Source: Kumtagia sp052180275
Lineage (GTDB): Bacteria > Pseudomonadota > Alphaproteobacteria > Rhizobiales > Rhizobiaceae
NCBI RefSeq assembly: GCF_052180275.1
Contig: NZ_CP197465.1
Coordinates: forward strand, 2,418,001 to 2,482,000
Direction of reading: 5' to 3'
DNA length: 64,000 nucleotides
The notes under the pieces were generated by a model. The model ran no database searches. It was not told the DNA's origin and worked only from the letters and a program-made list of their open reading frames with translations. Position numbers and translations under genes: made by a program. The first letter of the stretch is position 1. Each line of letters opens with the position of its first letter. Below, in pieces: positions 24,574 to 33,905 of this stretch.

Positions 24574-25266
24574 TCAGATCACCAGCAGCGGCGTCTTGCC
24601 CGGCACGCGGATGTAGAGATCCATGACATCCTGGTTGAACATGCGCACGCAGCCGGACGAGGCGGATGTGCCGATCGAGCGCCATTCCGGCGAGCCGTGG
24701 ATACGGTACAGCGTGTCGACGCCGTCCTGGAAGATGTAGAGCGCCCGCGAACCCAGCGGGTTGGTCAGGCCGGGCGGCATGCCTTGCCGCCATCTTTCCA
24801 GCGACGGATCGCGGCCGATCATGGCGTCGGGTGGCGTCCATTTCGGCCATTTGCGTTTCCATTGGACGACGGCGCGGCCTTTCCAGGAGTAGCCCTGTCG
24901 GCCGAGGCCGACGCCGTAGCGCACCGCCTTGCCGTTGCGGAGCACGAAATAGAGGAATTTTTCGGCGGTATCGACAACCACCGTGCCGGGCGCCTCGCCG
25001 GTCGGATCGTTGACGATCTGCCGCAGGAATCTCCCGTCGACCTTTTTGAAGGGGATGGCGGGGACGGCGTAGCCTTCGTCCTCGACCGCCGCATAGATCT
25101 TCTCGTAGTCGGGTTCGGCCGGCGCAGGCTCGGCCGGTGGCGGGGCGGCCGGCAGGTTGGCAGCGACAGGGCCGGGGACTGGAACGCTGGTGCAGGCGGA
25201 GACGGCGGACGCGCCGGCGAGCGCGGTCCCGATCATGAACGACCGGCGCGAGAGGAGGACTGGCAT
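24574..25266 (-). CDS. L,D-transpeptidase (YkuD family), exported
   Basis: This 230-residue protein begins MPVLLSRRSFMIGTALAGAS, a twin-arginine-like signal that also ends in a possible lipobox (VSAC). The YkuD domain spans about residues 95-230, with the His segment YRIHGSPEW and the catalytic motif SSGCVRM. Such enzymes form 3-3 crosslinks in peptidoglycan or attach proteins to it, and are numerous in rhizobia. It appears to be a single-gene unit. Confidence 0.92.
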   Translation of the reverse strand: MPVLLSRRSFMIGTALAGASAVSACTSVPVPGPVAANLPAAPPPAEPAPAEPDYEKIYAAVEDEGYAVPAIPFKKVDGRFLRQIVNDPTGEAPGTVVVDTAEKFLYFVLRNGKAVRYGVGLGRQGYSWKGRAVVQWKRKWPKWTPPDAMIGRDPSLERWRQGMPPGLTNPLGSRALYIFQDGVDTLYRIHGSPEWRSIGTSASSGCVRMFNQDVMDLYIRVPGKTPLLVI

Positions 25267-25475
25267 TTTGTCGTTGGTCTTTCGGAGGGATGTCTGGAAG
25301 CGCGAGCGCGCTCTCCGCTTGTCGGAAGCAATCGCGGCGACGGCGTGTCGGGACGAAGGAGAAAATCAGCCCGGAACAATGTGTTGCGGCAAGGCAACTG
25401 TAAGGGCTGTCGCGCCGCATTGAGGGGCCGAGCCGTTCACTTCGAAGGCTGATTGCGATGTGCGGGACGTGACGC

Positions 25476-25922
25476 CTACGCCTGCCCGTCGACGATAAGC
25501 CTCCGCGCGCCGGCCCCTTCCTCGGCGAGGCGGTCTTCCGGGTTGCGCAGCCTGCAGGAGGTGATGGACAGGCAGCCACAGCCGATGCAGTCGTCGAGGC
25601 CGTCGCGCAAGGCTTCCAACTGGCGGATGCGGCGGTCGAGCTTGTCGCGCCATCCCTTTGAAAGCAGACTCCAATCGCGAACGGTCGGCGTGCGTCCTTC
25701 AGGCAGTGATTGAAGGGCGGCACCGATCTCCGCCAGCGAGATGCCGACCTCCTGGCCGATGCGGATGACCGCCACGCGGCGCAGCACGTCGCCGCCGTAG
25801 CGGCGCTGGTTGCCTGCGGTGCGGTGGCTGCGGATCAGGCCTTTGGCTTCGTAGAAATGCAAGGCCGACACTGCGATGCCGGCGCGCTCCGCGACCTGTC
25901 CGACGGTGAGTTCGCGTGGCAT
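25476..25922 (-). CDS. soxR: Redox-sensitive transcriptional activator SoxR
   Basis: This 148-residue MerR-family regulator has an N-terminal winged helix (VGQVAERAGIAVSALHFYEA, residues about 7-26), a dimerisation helix, and the [2Fe-2S]-binding motif CIGCGCLSITSC (about 112-123) that defines SoxR. SoxR activates target promoters when its cluster is oxidised by redox-cycling compounds or superoxide. A SoxR-box promoter lies just upstream on the opposite strand, but no divergent target gene follows it. Confidence 0.94.
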   Translation of the reverse strand: MPRELTVGQVAERAGIAVSALHFYEAKGLIRSHRTAGNQRRYGGDVLRRVAVIRIGQEVGISLAEIGAALQSLPEGRTPTVRDWSLLSKGWRDKLDRRIRQLEALRDGLDDCIGCGCLSITSCRLRNPEDRLAEEGAGARRLIVDGQA

Positions 25923-25932
25923 GAATTATCCC

Positions 25933-25963
25933 TTGACCTCAATGTTAGTTGAAGTTTTATCAA
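25933..25963 (+). promoter_or_regulatory. SoxR-box promoter with 19-bp spacer, facing away from soxR
   Basis: The -35 TTGACC (25933-25938) and -10 TATCAA (25958-25963) are separated by exactly 19 nt, the over-long spacing of SoxR/MerR-activated promoters. The spacer overlaps an 18-bp operator CCTCAATGTTAGTTGAAG (25937-25954) whose half-sites match the known soxS box. The promoter fires rightwards, but no rightward gene follows before the repeat at 26032. It may also overlap the soxR promoter and give autoregulation. Confidence 0.72.
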
Positions 25964-26031
25964 GGAGTCCGTTCGGTGGCAAACCGGAGGGATGGTATCA
26001 GATGCGTAGCACGCGAGAAGGCGGAAATGCC

Positions 26032-26110
26032 GGGGACAGTTTACTTTTTTCCGCCCGCGCCAACCTTGAAGCGTTTCGGCCTTTCTGCGGAAAGAAAGTA
26101 AACTGTCCCC
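26032..26110. repeat. GGGGACAG-type inverted-repeat element, copy B
   Basis: This 79-bp element has ends ggggacagtttacttttttc and gaaagtaaactgtcccc. It begins exactly 5 nt after the trmL stop codon. The interior (ccgcccgcgccaaccttgaa onwards) is nearly identical to copy C at 45975-46050 in reverse orientation. Probable dispersed REP/MITE-like repeat that may act as the trmL terminator. Confidence 0.85.
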
Positions 26111-26115
26111 CGCGC

Positions 26116-26586
26116 CTACCCAATCTGCCGCATCGCCTCTCCCGCCGCCATGGCGGCGCTCAGAGCGAGGTTGAGGCTGCGGCCGCCGCCGGGCATCGGG
26201 ATCAGCAGCCGCGCGTCGGCGAGCGCGTGCACGTCGTCTGGGACGCCGCCCGATTCGCGGCCGAACAGCAGGATGTCGGACGGGGCGAAGGCGAAGCCGG
26301 TGTAGGGCAGGGCGGCTTTGGTCGAGAACAGGATGAGGCGGCGCCGTTCCGCCCGCCGCCAGGCTTCGAAGGCGGAAAAGTCGAGGTGGCGGGTGAGGGC
26401 GGCCATGTCGAGATAGTCCATGCCGGCGCGCTTCAGGGCACGGTCGGACAGGTCGAAGCCGACTGGTTCGACGATGTCGACGGCGATGCCGAGACAGGCG
26501 CCGAGGCGCAGGATGGCGCCGGTGTTGCCGGCGATGTCGGGCTGGTAGAGCGCGATACGGAGCGTGGCCAACAGCGTGTCCGGCAT
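26116..26586 (-). CDS. trmL: tRNA (cytidine(34)-2'-O)-methyltransferase TrmL
   Basis: This 156-residue SPOUT methyltransferase modifies the wobble base of leucine tRNAs. The N-terminal RIALYQPDIAGNTGAILRLG and the C-terminal knot segments (LLFGRESGGVP; LIPMPGGGRSLNLALSAAMA) are diagnostic of TrmL/YibK. The length matches the family. Its stop is followed 5 nt later by a GGGGACAG-type repeat. Confidence 0.94.
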   Translation of the reverse strand: MPDTLLATLRIALYQPDIAGNTGAILRLGACLGIAVDIVEPVGFDLSDRALKRAGMDYLDMAALTRHLDFSAFEAWRRAERRRLILFSTKAALPYTGFAFAPSDILLFGRESGGVPDDVHALADARLLIPMPGGGRSLNLALSAAMAAGEAMRQIG

Positions 26587-26858
26587 GGGAGTTGCACGAT
26601 AGCCACACCGCCGGCGATCAAGGCAGCGCCGGGATTTTCGAGGTGGCTTTCGCTGCGGAATGCGATTATACGGGCGCCATTGTCAACTCGAACCAGCGGA
26701 GGCGGATATGGGTTTCATGATGACCGTAGACATTCACCGCCCCATCCGACGGGCTTTCGCCTGACGGCGGAATCGGTTCGACGCTTTAGACACTTTCTCC
26801 CAAAGCTGATCGCGATCTCCGCCGAAGACCATTCCTGGTTCTCGAAGGACTTTTTGCG

Positions 26859-27281
26859 ATGTTTTCCAAACCTGAACGCGGGCGGCGTAGCCCGCATGTA
26901 CTGCTGACACCTGTCTCCGAAGATCCGATCCGGCCGAACGAAGCGCGGATGGCGGCATGGGCGCTGGCGCTCGGCCAGGAGCCGGGCTCCGGACACCAGT
27001 CCCGCCGGCCGCATCGCGGCATGCTGCCGGATGTCGATTTTTCGCGTGCCGTGCGGGTGCCGCGCCGGCCGGGGCTGGTCAGCCGGCTGTTCCGGCTGAT
27101 CATTGGGCGCAAGCCCGATGCCGGTGCGGCGACGGACGCGACCGCAACCGAGTCAGGAGCCGACGACGGGGCTCTCGGCGCGGGCGGGCGAAAGCCCTAT
27201 CTTAAGCTCCCAGCCGGGGATTCGGACGCCGCGAGACCGGCAACGCCGGCAAGCCTGAACCATCGGAGCCGTGCTGCCTGA
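26859..27281 (+). CDS. Hypothetical protein
   Basis: A 140-residue basic, low-complexity protein starting MFSKPERGRRSPHVLLTPVS, with a conserved-looking central part VRVPRRPGLVSRLFRLIIGR (about residues 65-84) and an Ala/Asp-rich tail. Codon use is coding-like. It lies 32 bp upstream of the first ABC exporter on the same strand and may be co-transcribed. No domain was recognised; the C-terminal half may be disordered. Confidence 0.6.
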   Translation: MFSKPERGRRSPHVLLTPVSEDPIRPNEARMAAWALALGQEPGSGHQSRRPHRGMLPDVDFSRAVRVPRRPGLVSRLFRLIIGRKPDAGAATDATATESGADDGALGAGGRKPYLKLPAGDSDAARPATPASLNHRSRAA

Positions 27282-27313
27282 GCGCGGCTCCGACACCTGA
27301 ATTTTGAAAGAGC

Positions 27314-29182
27314 ATGCGCATGTTTGCCTGGTTTGAAAGAAGGCTCGATCCGTTTCCGGCGGCCGAACCGACGGAGCCGCCGAAGACGCTGGTCGCCTTC
27401 TGCCTGCACTACAGCAAGGGTGCATGGCCCTACATCATCGTCTCGACGGTGCTGTCGGCGATCCTTGCGATCATCGAGGTGTGGCTGTTCGGCTTCATGG
27501 GCAGCATCGTCGATTGGCTGTCCAACGCCAATCGCGAGACGTTCCTGCAGACCGAAGGCTGGAAGCTGGCAGGCATGGCCTGCATCGTGCTGCTGGTGGC
27601 GCCCGGGCTCGACCTTATCCGGCAGTTGCTCACCCAGCAGACGGTGATGGGCAACTACCCCATGCGCATCCGCTGGCAGGTGCATCGCTACCTGCTGAAG
27701 CAGTCGATGACCTTCTACCAGGATGAGTTCGCGGGCCGCATCGCCACGAAACTGATGCAGACGGCGCTGGCCGTGCGCGACTGCATCATAAAACTGTTCG
27801 AGGTGCTGAACTATGTCAGCATCTATTTCGTCAGCGTGCTGGTGCTGGTAGGCTCGGCCGACTGGCGGCTGACGCTGCCGATGCTGGTCTGGCTGGTCGG
27901 CTACATCTTCCTGCTGCGCTATTTCATCCCGCGCCTCGGCAAGGTCGGGCAGGAACAGGCCGACGCGCGCTCGACCATGACCGGGCGCATCGCCGACAGC
28001 TATTCCAACATCCAGACGGTGAAGCTGTTTTCGCATGCGAGGCGCGAGGCGAGTTATGCGCGCGACGCCATGAGCGGCTTCATCGACACCGTCTATCGCT
28101 CGATGCGGCTGGTCACCGTGCTGTTCGTGCTGCTTGGCGTGCTCAACGCCGCGCTGCTGGTGGCGGTGAGCGCGCTGTCCATCTGGCTCTGGGTCGGCGG
28201 GCTGGTCTCGATCGGCGCGGTGGCCGTGGTCATCGGCCTCGTGCTCAGGATGTGGGGCATGTCGCACTGGGTGATGTGGGAAATGTCCGGCCTGTTCGAG
28301 AACATCGGCACGGTGCAGGACGGCATCGGTTCGATCTCGCTGCCGCGCCTGGTCGAGGACAAGCCCGGCGCTAGGGACATCGCCGTCGCCAAGGGCGACA
28401 TCGTCTTCGACCGCGTCGGTTTCCACTACGGCAAGGGCAAGGGCGTCATCGAGGACCTGTCGATCCATGTCGCCCCTGGCGAAAAGGTCGGCATCGTCGG
28501 CCGCTCGGGCGCCGGCAAGTCGACGCTGGTCAATTTGCTGCTGCGTTTCTACGACCTCGAAAGCGGCCGCATCCTGGTCGACGGGCAGGACATATCGGCA
28601 GTGACGCAGGACACGCTGCGTGCGCAGATCGGCATGGTGACACAGGATACTTCGCTGCTGCACCGCTCAGTGCGCGAGAATATTCTTTACGGCCGTCCCG
28701 ACGCCAGCGAGGCGATGATGCTGGAGGCGGCGCGGCGCGCCGAGGCTCTCGACTTCATCGCCGCACTCGCCGACCCGAAGGGTCGCAAAGGGTTCGACGC
28801 GCATGTCGGCGAGCGCGGCGTGAAACTGTCGGGCGGCCAGCGGCAGCGCGTGGCTATTGCCCGCGTGATGCTGAAGGATGCGCCGATCCTTATCCTCGAC
28901 GAGGCGACCTCGGCGCTGGATTCGGAGGTCGAGGCGGCGATCCAGGAGAACCTCTACCGGCTGATGGAAGGCAAGACCGTGATTGCCATCGCCCACCGGC
29001 TATCGACGATTGCGGCCATGGACCGGCTGATCGTCATGGACAAGGGCGTGGTGATCGAGGACGGCACGCACGACGAGCTTCTGGCCCGCGACGGGCTCTA
29101 TGCGCAGCTGTGGCGACGCCAGTCGGGCGGGTTCCTGCCGGACGACGAGGCGGGCGAGGTGGAGAGGGCGGCGGCGGAGTGA
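27314..29182 (+). CDS. ABC exporter, fused permease-ATPase (first of three paralogs)
   Basis: This 622-residue type IV ABC exporter half-transporter has six membrane helices (about residues 35-310) and a C-terminal nucleotide-binding domain: Walker A GRSGAGKST (about 396-404), signature LSGGQRQR (about 508-515), Walker B ILILDEATSALDS (about 528-540) and switch His in IAHRLST. The substrate is not predictable; related rhizobial proteins are annotated as multidrug/lipid exporters. Two close paralogs follow downstream. Confidence 0.9.
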   Translation: MRMFAWFERRLDPFPAAEPTEPPKTLVAFCLHYSKGAWPYIIVSTVLSAILAIIEVWLFGFMGSIVDWLSNANRETFLQTEGWKLAGMACIVLLVAPGLDLIRQLLTQQTVMGNYPMRIRWQVHRYLLKQSMTFYQDEFAGRIATKLMQTALAVRDCIIKLFEVLNYVSIYFVSVLVLVGSADWRLTLPMLVWLVGYIFLLRYFIPRLGKVGQEQADARSTMTGRIADSYSNIQTVKLFSHARREASYARDAMSGFIDTVYRSMRLVTVLFVLLGVLNAALLVAVSALSIWLWVGGLVSIGAVAVVIGLVLRMWGMSHWVMWEMSGLFENIGTVQDGIGSISLPRLVEDKPGARDIAVAKGDIVFDRVGFHYGKGKGVIEDLSIHVAPGEKVGIVGRSGAGKSTLVNLLLRFYDLESGRILVDGQDISAVTQDTLRAQIGMVTQDTSLLHRSVRENILYGRPDASEAMMLEAARRAEALDFIAALADPKGRKGFDAHVGERGVKLSGGQRQRVAIARVMLKDAPILILDEATSALDSEVEAAIQENLYRLMEGKTVIAIAHRLSTIAAMDRLIVMDKGVVIEDGTHDELLARDGLYAQLWRRQSGGFLPDDEAGEVERAAAE

Positions 29183-29268
29183 CGCCACCCCCTCGAGGAA
29201 GACGGGCCTAGATACACCGAGCCGATGCCTGACGAACGCATAAGGCCCGCTTGCGCGACGAGAGAAAC

Positions 29269-31154
29269 ATGTTCGACCGCATCTTCACATGGTTCGAAAG
29301 CCGGTATTCGCCGGTGGCGCTCGCCGACGACCGGCAGCCGCCGATGGGCCTTTGGAACTTCTATTTCTATTTCATAAGGCAGTTCCGCGCCGGCTTTGCC
29401 TTGCGGATGACGTTTGTCGCGCTCGGCGCGATCGTCGATGCGATGCTGCCGATCTTCGTCGGCATGATCGTCGGCCTGCTGGCCAGTTCCGATCCGAGAG
29501 ATTTTTTCGCCGAGCATGGAACGACGCTGGCGGCGATGGCCTTCGTTGTGCTGCTGCGGCCCCTCACGCTTCTGCTGGACGCGCTGGTCCGCAACCACAT
29601 GATCGTGGCGAGCTTCATCAACCTCATCCGCTGGCAGAGCCATTGGCACGTCGCCCGGCAGGACTGGCCTTTCTTTCAGGGCGATTTTGCCGGCCGCATC
29701 GGCACGAAGGTGATGCAGGGCGGAGATTCCATCGAGATCAGCGTCAATCTGACCATCGACACCGTCTGGTACGCCCTCGTGTTCCTGGTGGTCGCCATCA
29801 CCTGCTGGCGCAGTTCGATGCGGCCCTGGTCGCTGTCATCGCCGTCTGGCTGGCGCTTTACGCGTTGCTGCTCAGATATTGCCTGCCGCTGATCACGGAA
29901 CGCTCGACGCATCTGTCGGAAGAATGGTCAATCGTTAGCGGCCGGATCGTCGACAGCTACACCAACATCCTGACCCTGAAGACGTTTTCGACCGGCGAGC
30001 ACGAGGACAGATATGTCTCCCAGGCGATCGTCGCGCATACAAGGGTCTTCCATCGGCTGCTGCGTGTGTTCACCGGCATGTGGTTCGCCCTGTTCGCGTT
30101 GAACGCCGGCCTGCTGATCGTCACGAGCTGGCTTGCCCTGCGGGGCTGGAGCGGAGGCGAAATGAGTGCGGCCGCCGTGGCGACGGCCATTCCGTTTGCC
30201 CTCCAGATCGCCGGCATTTCCTACAGGATACTGGACGCCGGCGGAAACATCTTCCGGCAGATCGGTACGGCGGCCAATTCCATGACGACGATCGCGCGTC
30301 CGATCACGATGACGGACAGGCCGGACGCGCCGGCCTTGCAGGTCAGCGCCGGGGGCATCGAATTCGACCGCGTGAATTTCAATTACTGGCGCACCGACGG
30401 CAAAGGCGGGGTCATCGACAATCTGTCGCTCAAGATAGCGCCGGGCGAGCGGGTCGGGCTGGTCGGCCGCTCGGGCGCCGGCAAGTCGACTTTGGTGAAC
30501 CTTCTGCTGCGCCTCTTCGACGTTCAGGAAGGCCGGGTGCTGATAGACGGGCAGGACGTTCGCGATGTCAGTCAGGAGAGCGTTCGCGCGGCGATCGGCT
30601 TCGTCAGCCAGGACACGTCGCTGTTGCACCGTTCGGTGCGGGAGAACCTGAAATATGGCCGCCATTCCGCCGCTGACACGGAGATGACGCGGGCCGCTGA
30701 CGCCGCTCGCATTACCGATGTGGTCGAAGGTTTGGTCGACCAGCATGGCCGCACGGGCTTCGACGCGCATGTCGGCGAGCGCGGCGTGAAACTGTCGGGC
30801 GGCCAGCGTCAGCGCATCGCCATCGCCCGTGTGATGCTGAAAGACGCGCCGATCCTGATCCTCGACGAGGCGACATCGGCGCTGGATTCGGAGGTCGAGG
30901 CGGCGATCCAGGAGAACCTCTACAGGCTGATGGAAGGCAAGACCGTCATCGCCATCGCCCACCGGCTATCGACGATCGCGGCGATGGACCGGCTGATCGT
31001 CATGGACAAGGGTGCCGTTATCGAACAGGGCAGCCATGACGAACTGCTGGCACTAAATGGACTGTACGCGCAGTTGTGGCGGCGCCAGTCAGGCGGCTTC
31101 CTGCCGGATGACGCGGCGGGAGATGCGGTCAGGGCGAAGGCGGCGGCCGAGTGA
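29269..31154 (+). pseudogene. ABC exporter permease-ATPase with a -1 frameshift (second paralog)
   Basis: The gene reads correctly from ATG 29269 (MFDRIFTWFESRYSP) to about 29800, then continues in the next frame from CTG 29802 (LLAQFDAALVAVIAVWLALY) to the stop at 31154. Restoring one base between ATC (29797-29799) and CTG would give VVAIT-LLAQFD and a normal protein of about 628 residues aligned with its two paralogs. The ATPase domain is intact: GRSGAGKST, LSGGQRQR and ILILDEATSALDS. The break falls in a transmembrane helix, so the product would be non-functional unless this is a sequencing error or programmed slippage. Confidence 0.85.
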
Positions 31155-31174
31155 GAGGGTCGGCCTTGTGTGTG

Positions 31175-31606
31175 TCAGGCGGCGTCCCTGACCGTGACAA
31201 AAACCTGCTTGCCGAACAGCTTGAGCGCCGCGTCCAGCGTCGCAAGCTTGGTCGGATGATCCGGATCGAGGATGCGGCGTGCCTCGGTATCGGCCTTGCC
31301 GAGCCTTCTGGCGAATTCCGACTTGGAAATGCCGGAGGCGCGAAAGGCCTCGACGACGGCAATCTTAAGCGCATTCACCATTTCGACCGGTACGTCGACG
31401 TGGCCGACTTTCCGCCTGGAAGGCGTTGGCAGTGTCTTGCCGTGAACAAGATAGCCGCGCAGGGCCAGCCCAAGCGCGTCGGAGGCACTTGCCTTGGCGT
31501 CCGCGAAATCGTCACCCTGGGTTATGGCCTCGGGCACATCCGGAAAGGTCACCAGAAAGCCACCGTCGGACTCCGGATGGAACAGAGCGGGGTAAACATA
31601 GTCCAT
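31175..31606 (-). CDS. hicB: HicB-family antitoxin
   Basis: This 143-residue HicB has an N-terminal partial RNase-H-like fold (MDYVYPALFHPESDGGFLVT; FPDVPEAITQGDDFADA) and a C-terminal helix-turn-helix (SGISKSEFARRLGKADTEAR). It neutralises HicA and represses the operon. The start at 31606 has GGAG upstream. It lies 63 bp downstream of hicA on the same strand, opposite to the flanking exporter genes. Confidence 0.9.
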   Translation of the reverse strand: MDYVYPALFHPESDGGFLVTFPDVPEAITQGDDFADAKASASDALGLALRGYLVHGKTLPTPSRRKVGHVDVPVEMVNALKIAVVEAFRASGISKSEFARRLGKADTEARRILDPDHPTKLATLDAALKLFGKQVFVTVRDAA

Positions 31607-31669
31607 AAGAACGTACTCCGTTTTTCTGCCCGGCGGCATACCGCCGGATGGCGCGCCGATTGCTTCGGA

Positions 31670-31864
31670 TCAATCGACGCCCAACTGCTTTTTGATGAGG
31701 GCCACATAGCCCGGCCGCAACTCCCCGGACTTGATAATGGTCGCCTTGAGCCCCAATTCCACCCGGCTATGCGAGCCCTTGCCTCTGTCTTCACTCACCT
31801 CGAAATGCACGCCGTTCTTCCTCGCCCATTTGCGCAATTCGCGTATCAGGGCATCGCGCGTCAT
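31670..31864 (-). CDS. hicA: HicA-family mRNA interferase toxin
   Basis: This 64-residue double-stranded-RNA-binding-fold toxin has the sequence MTRDALIRELRKWARKNGVH, then DRGKGSHSRVELG containing the conserved catalytic His (GSH), and ends LIKKQLGVD. HicA cleaves mRNA and tmRNA when HicB is lost. The start at 31864 fits the family size; an upstream in-frame start to 31945 would overlap the promoter. The unit is transcribed leftward from the 79-bp gap before the third exporter. Confidence 0.9.
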   Translation of the reverse strand: MTRDALIRELRKWARKNGVHFEVSEDRGKGSHSRVELGLKATIIKSGELRPGYVALIKKQLGVD

Positions 31865-31943
31865 TTCATTGTTCTCTCCATCTGCGCGAGAATATTGCAC
31901 ATTTTTGTGTGGATTGCGACCCCGTTCCACGAAAGGTTCCTGC

Positions 31944-33812
31944 ATGAGTGAATCGGGCTTTCGCGAAAAACTCTGGCAGCGTGTCGAGAATTCGATCGAC
32001 GCCTTTCAGGACACCGACCGCGTGGTGCTGCCGAAGGACGCCTGGCGCTTCATCCTGTATTTCGCCAACCAGGCGCGCCGGCCGTTCGCGCTGCTTCTGG
32101 TCACGGGTTTCCTTGTAGGCGCGGTCGACGCCGCGCTTTACTGGGCGGTCGGCTGGCTGATCGACCTGCTCGACCATGCCAATCCGGCGACGCTGTTTGC
32201 CGACCACTGGCCGCAACTCGCGGGGCTGCTGGCGCTGCTGCTCGTGGTGCGAACCGTGGTGATGGTTGCCTCGGCGGTGGTCGAGCAGCAGGTGGTGGTG
32301 CCCGGGTTCTTCTCCATGGTGCGCTGGCAGGCGTTTCGCCGAGTCATCGAGCAGCCCTACGATTTCTACCAGAACGATTTCGCGGGCCGCATCGCGACAA
32401 AGATCATGCAGGGCGGCGAGGCCGTCGGCGACTTCATCGTCAACGTGCTGCAGACGATGTGGTCGTTCCTGACATTCGTCGTGCTGGCGATCACCATCCT
32501 CGTCTCGCTCGACCCGCTGATGGGGCTGGTGGTGGCGCTATGGTTCGTCGGTTATGGCGGCATCGTCTGGTTCCTGCTGCCGGAGATGCGCAGCGCCGGA
32601 CGGGCGACCGCCGACGAGCGCTCCATCTTCAACGGGCGGATGGTCGATGCCTTCACCAACATCATGGCCGTAAAGCTGTTCGACAGCGGCCGGCGCGAGC
32701 ACGTCTATATGCGCGACGGGCTGGAGCGTTTCCTTCTGGCGGTGAAGCGGCTGACGCGGGCGGTGACCACCGTGCGCTCGTCGGTGGCGCTGCTCAACGG
32801 CATGATGATGAGCGCCATCGCTGCACTTTGCATGCTGAGCTTTTCGGCGGGGGACATCTCGACTGGTGCGGTAGCGGCGGCGATGGGGCTGGTGTTCCGG
32901 CTGAACCAGATGTCGGGCTGGATGATGTTCAACATCAACGGGCTGATCCGCAACTATGCGACCGTGCAGGACGCGACGCGCACCATCTCGGTAGAGCCGG
33001 CGATCCGCGACGCGGCAGACGCCGCTGTGCTTCCGCATGCAAAGGGCGACATCCGCTTCGAGAACGCCTCCTTCCATTATGGCAAGGGCGCCGGAATCAT
33101 CGAGAATCTCAATTTGCACATCAGGCCGGGCGAGCGCGTGGCGCTGGTCGGGCCATCGGGCGCCGGCAAAACGACGATCGTCAACCTGGCGCTGCGGCTG
33201 TTCGACGTGGAGAAGGGCCGCGTGCTGATCGACGGGCAGGATGTGCGCGACGTGACGCAGGCGTCGCTGCGCGCCCAGTTCGGCGTGGTCAGCCAGGAAG
33301 CAATGCTGATGCACCGCTCCATCCACGACAATATCGGTTACGCGAAAGCCGGCGCCAGCCAGGCCGAGATCGAGGACGCGGCCAGACGATCGGCGGCGCA
33401 CGAGTTCATCGCCGGCGTCGCCGATCCGCGCGGGCGAAAAGGTTATGAGGCGCATGTCGGCGAACGCGGCGTGAAACTGTCCGGCGGGCAGCGGCAGCGT
33501 ATCGCCATTGCCCGCATGATGCTGAAGGACGCGCCCATCCTGATCCTCGACGAGGCGACTTCGGCGCTGGATTCGGAGGTCGAGGCGGCGATCCAGGACA
33601 ATCTCTACCGGCTGATGGAAGGCAAGACGGTGATCGCCATCGCCCACCGGCTGTCGACTATTGCTGCGCTCGATCGGCTGATCGTGCTCGACCGTGGCCG
33701 GATCGTTGAGGAAGGCACGCACGAGGCGCTGATCGCCAGGGGCGGCCTCTACGCGCAGCTCTGGAAGCGGCAGTCGGGCGGCTTTTTGCCGGACCGGCTG
33801 GCGGCGGAATAG
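31944..33812 (+). CDS. ABC exporter, fused permease-ATPase (third paralog)
   Basis: This 622-residue half-transporter has six membrane helices (about residues 45-315), then an ATPase with Walker A GPSGAGKTT, signature LSGGQRQR, Walker B ILILDEATSALDS and IAHRLST. The C-terminal 130 residues are almost identical to those of the two upstream paralogs, while the membrane part is more divergent. The start at 31944 (MSESGFREKLW) is chosen over longer frames that run through the hicA region. Substrate unknown. Confidence 0.9.
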   Translation: MSESGFREKLWQRVENSIDAFQDTDRVVLPKDAWRFILYFANQARRPFALLLVTGFLVGAVDAALYWAVGWLIDLLDHANPATLFADHWPQLAGLLALLLVVRTVVMVASAVVEQQVVVPGFFSMVRWQAFRRVIEQPYDFYQNDFAGRIATKIMQGGEAVGDFIVNVLQTMWSFLTFVVLAITILVSLDPLMGLVVALWFVGYGGIVWFLLPEMRSAGRATADERSIFNGRMVDAFTNIMAVKLFDSGRREHVYMRDGLERFLLAVKRLTRAVTTVRSSVALLNGMMMSAIAALCMLSFSAGDISTGAVAAAMGLVFRLNQMSGWMMFNINGLIRNYATVQDATRTISVEPAIRDAADAAVLPHAKGDIRFENASFHYGKGAGIIENLNLHIRPGERVALVGPSGAGKTTIVNLALRLFDVEKGRVLIDGQDVRDVTQASLRAQFGVVSQEAMLMHRSIHDNIGYAKAGASQAEIEDAARRSAAHEFIAGVADPRGRKGYEAHVGERGVKLSGGQRQRIAIARMMLKDAPILILDEATSALDSEVEAAIQDNLYRLMEGKTVIAIAHRLSTIAALDRLIVLDRGRIVEEGTHEALIARGGLYAQLWKRQSGGFLPDRLAAE

Positions 33813-33905
33813 CCGGCCGAAATTCATTTGAGAGCGTCGGTAGCGGGTGGTTTTCCGCGCCTCCGATGCCCATTTACCTGCATGCTAATTTCATGGAGCG
33901 AAGCC

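Noticed and set aside
25876..26907. A rightward frame that could have been the SoxR target gene
   Set aside because: It is antisense to soxR and trmL, crosses the repeat and has no start site downstream of the SoxR promoter.
31886..31915. A possible HicB operator (cacatttttgtg) upstream of hicA
   Set aside because: Arms of only four bases; too weak to list as a feature.
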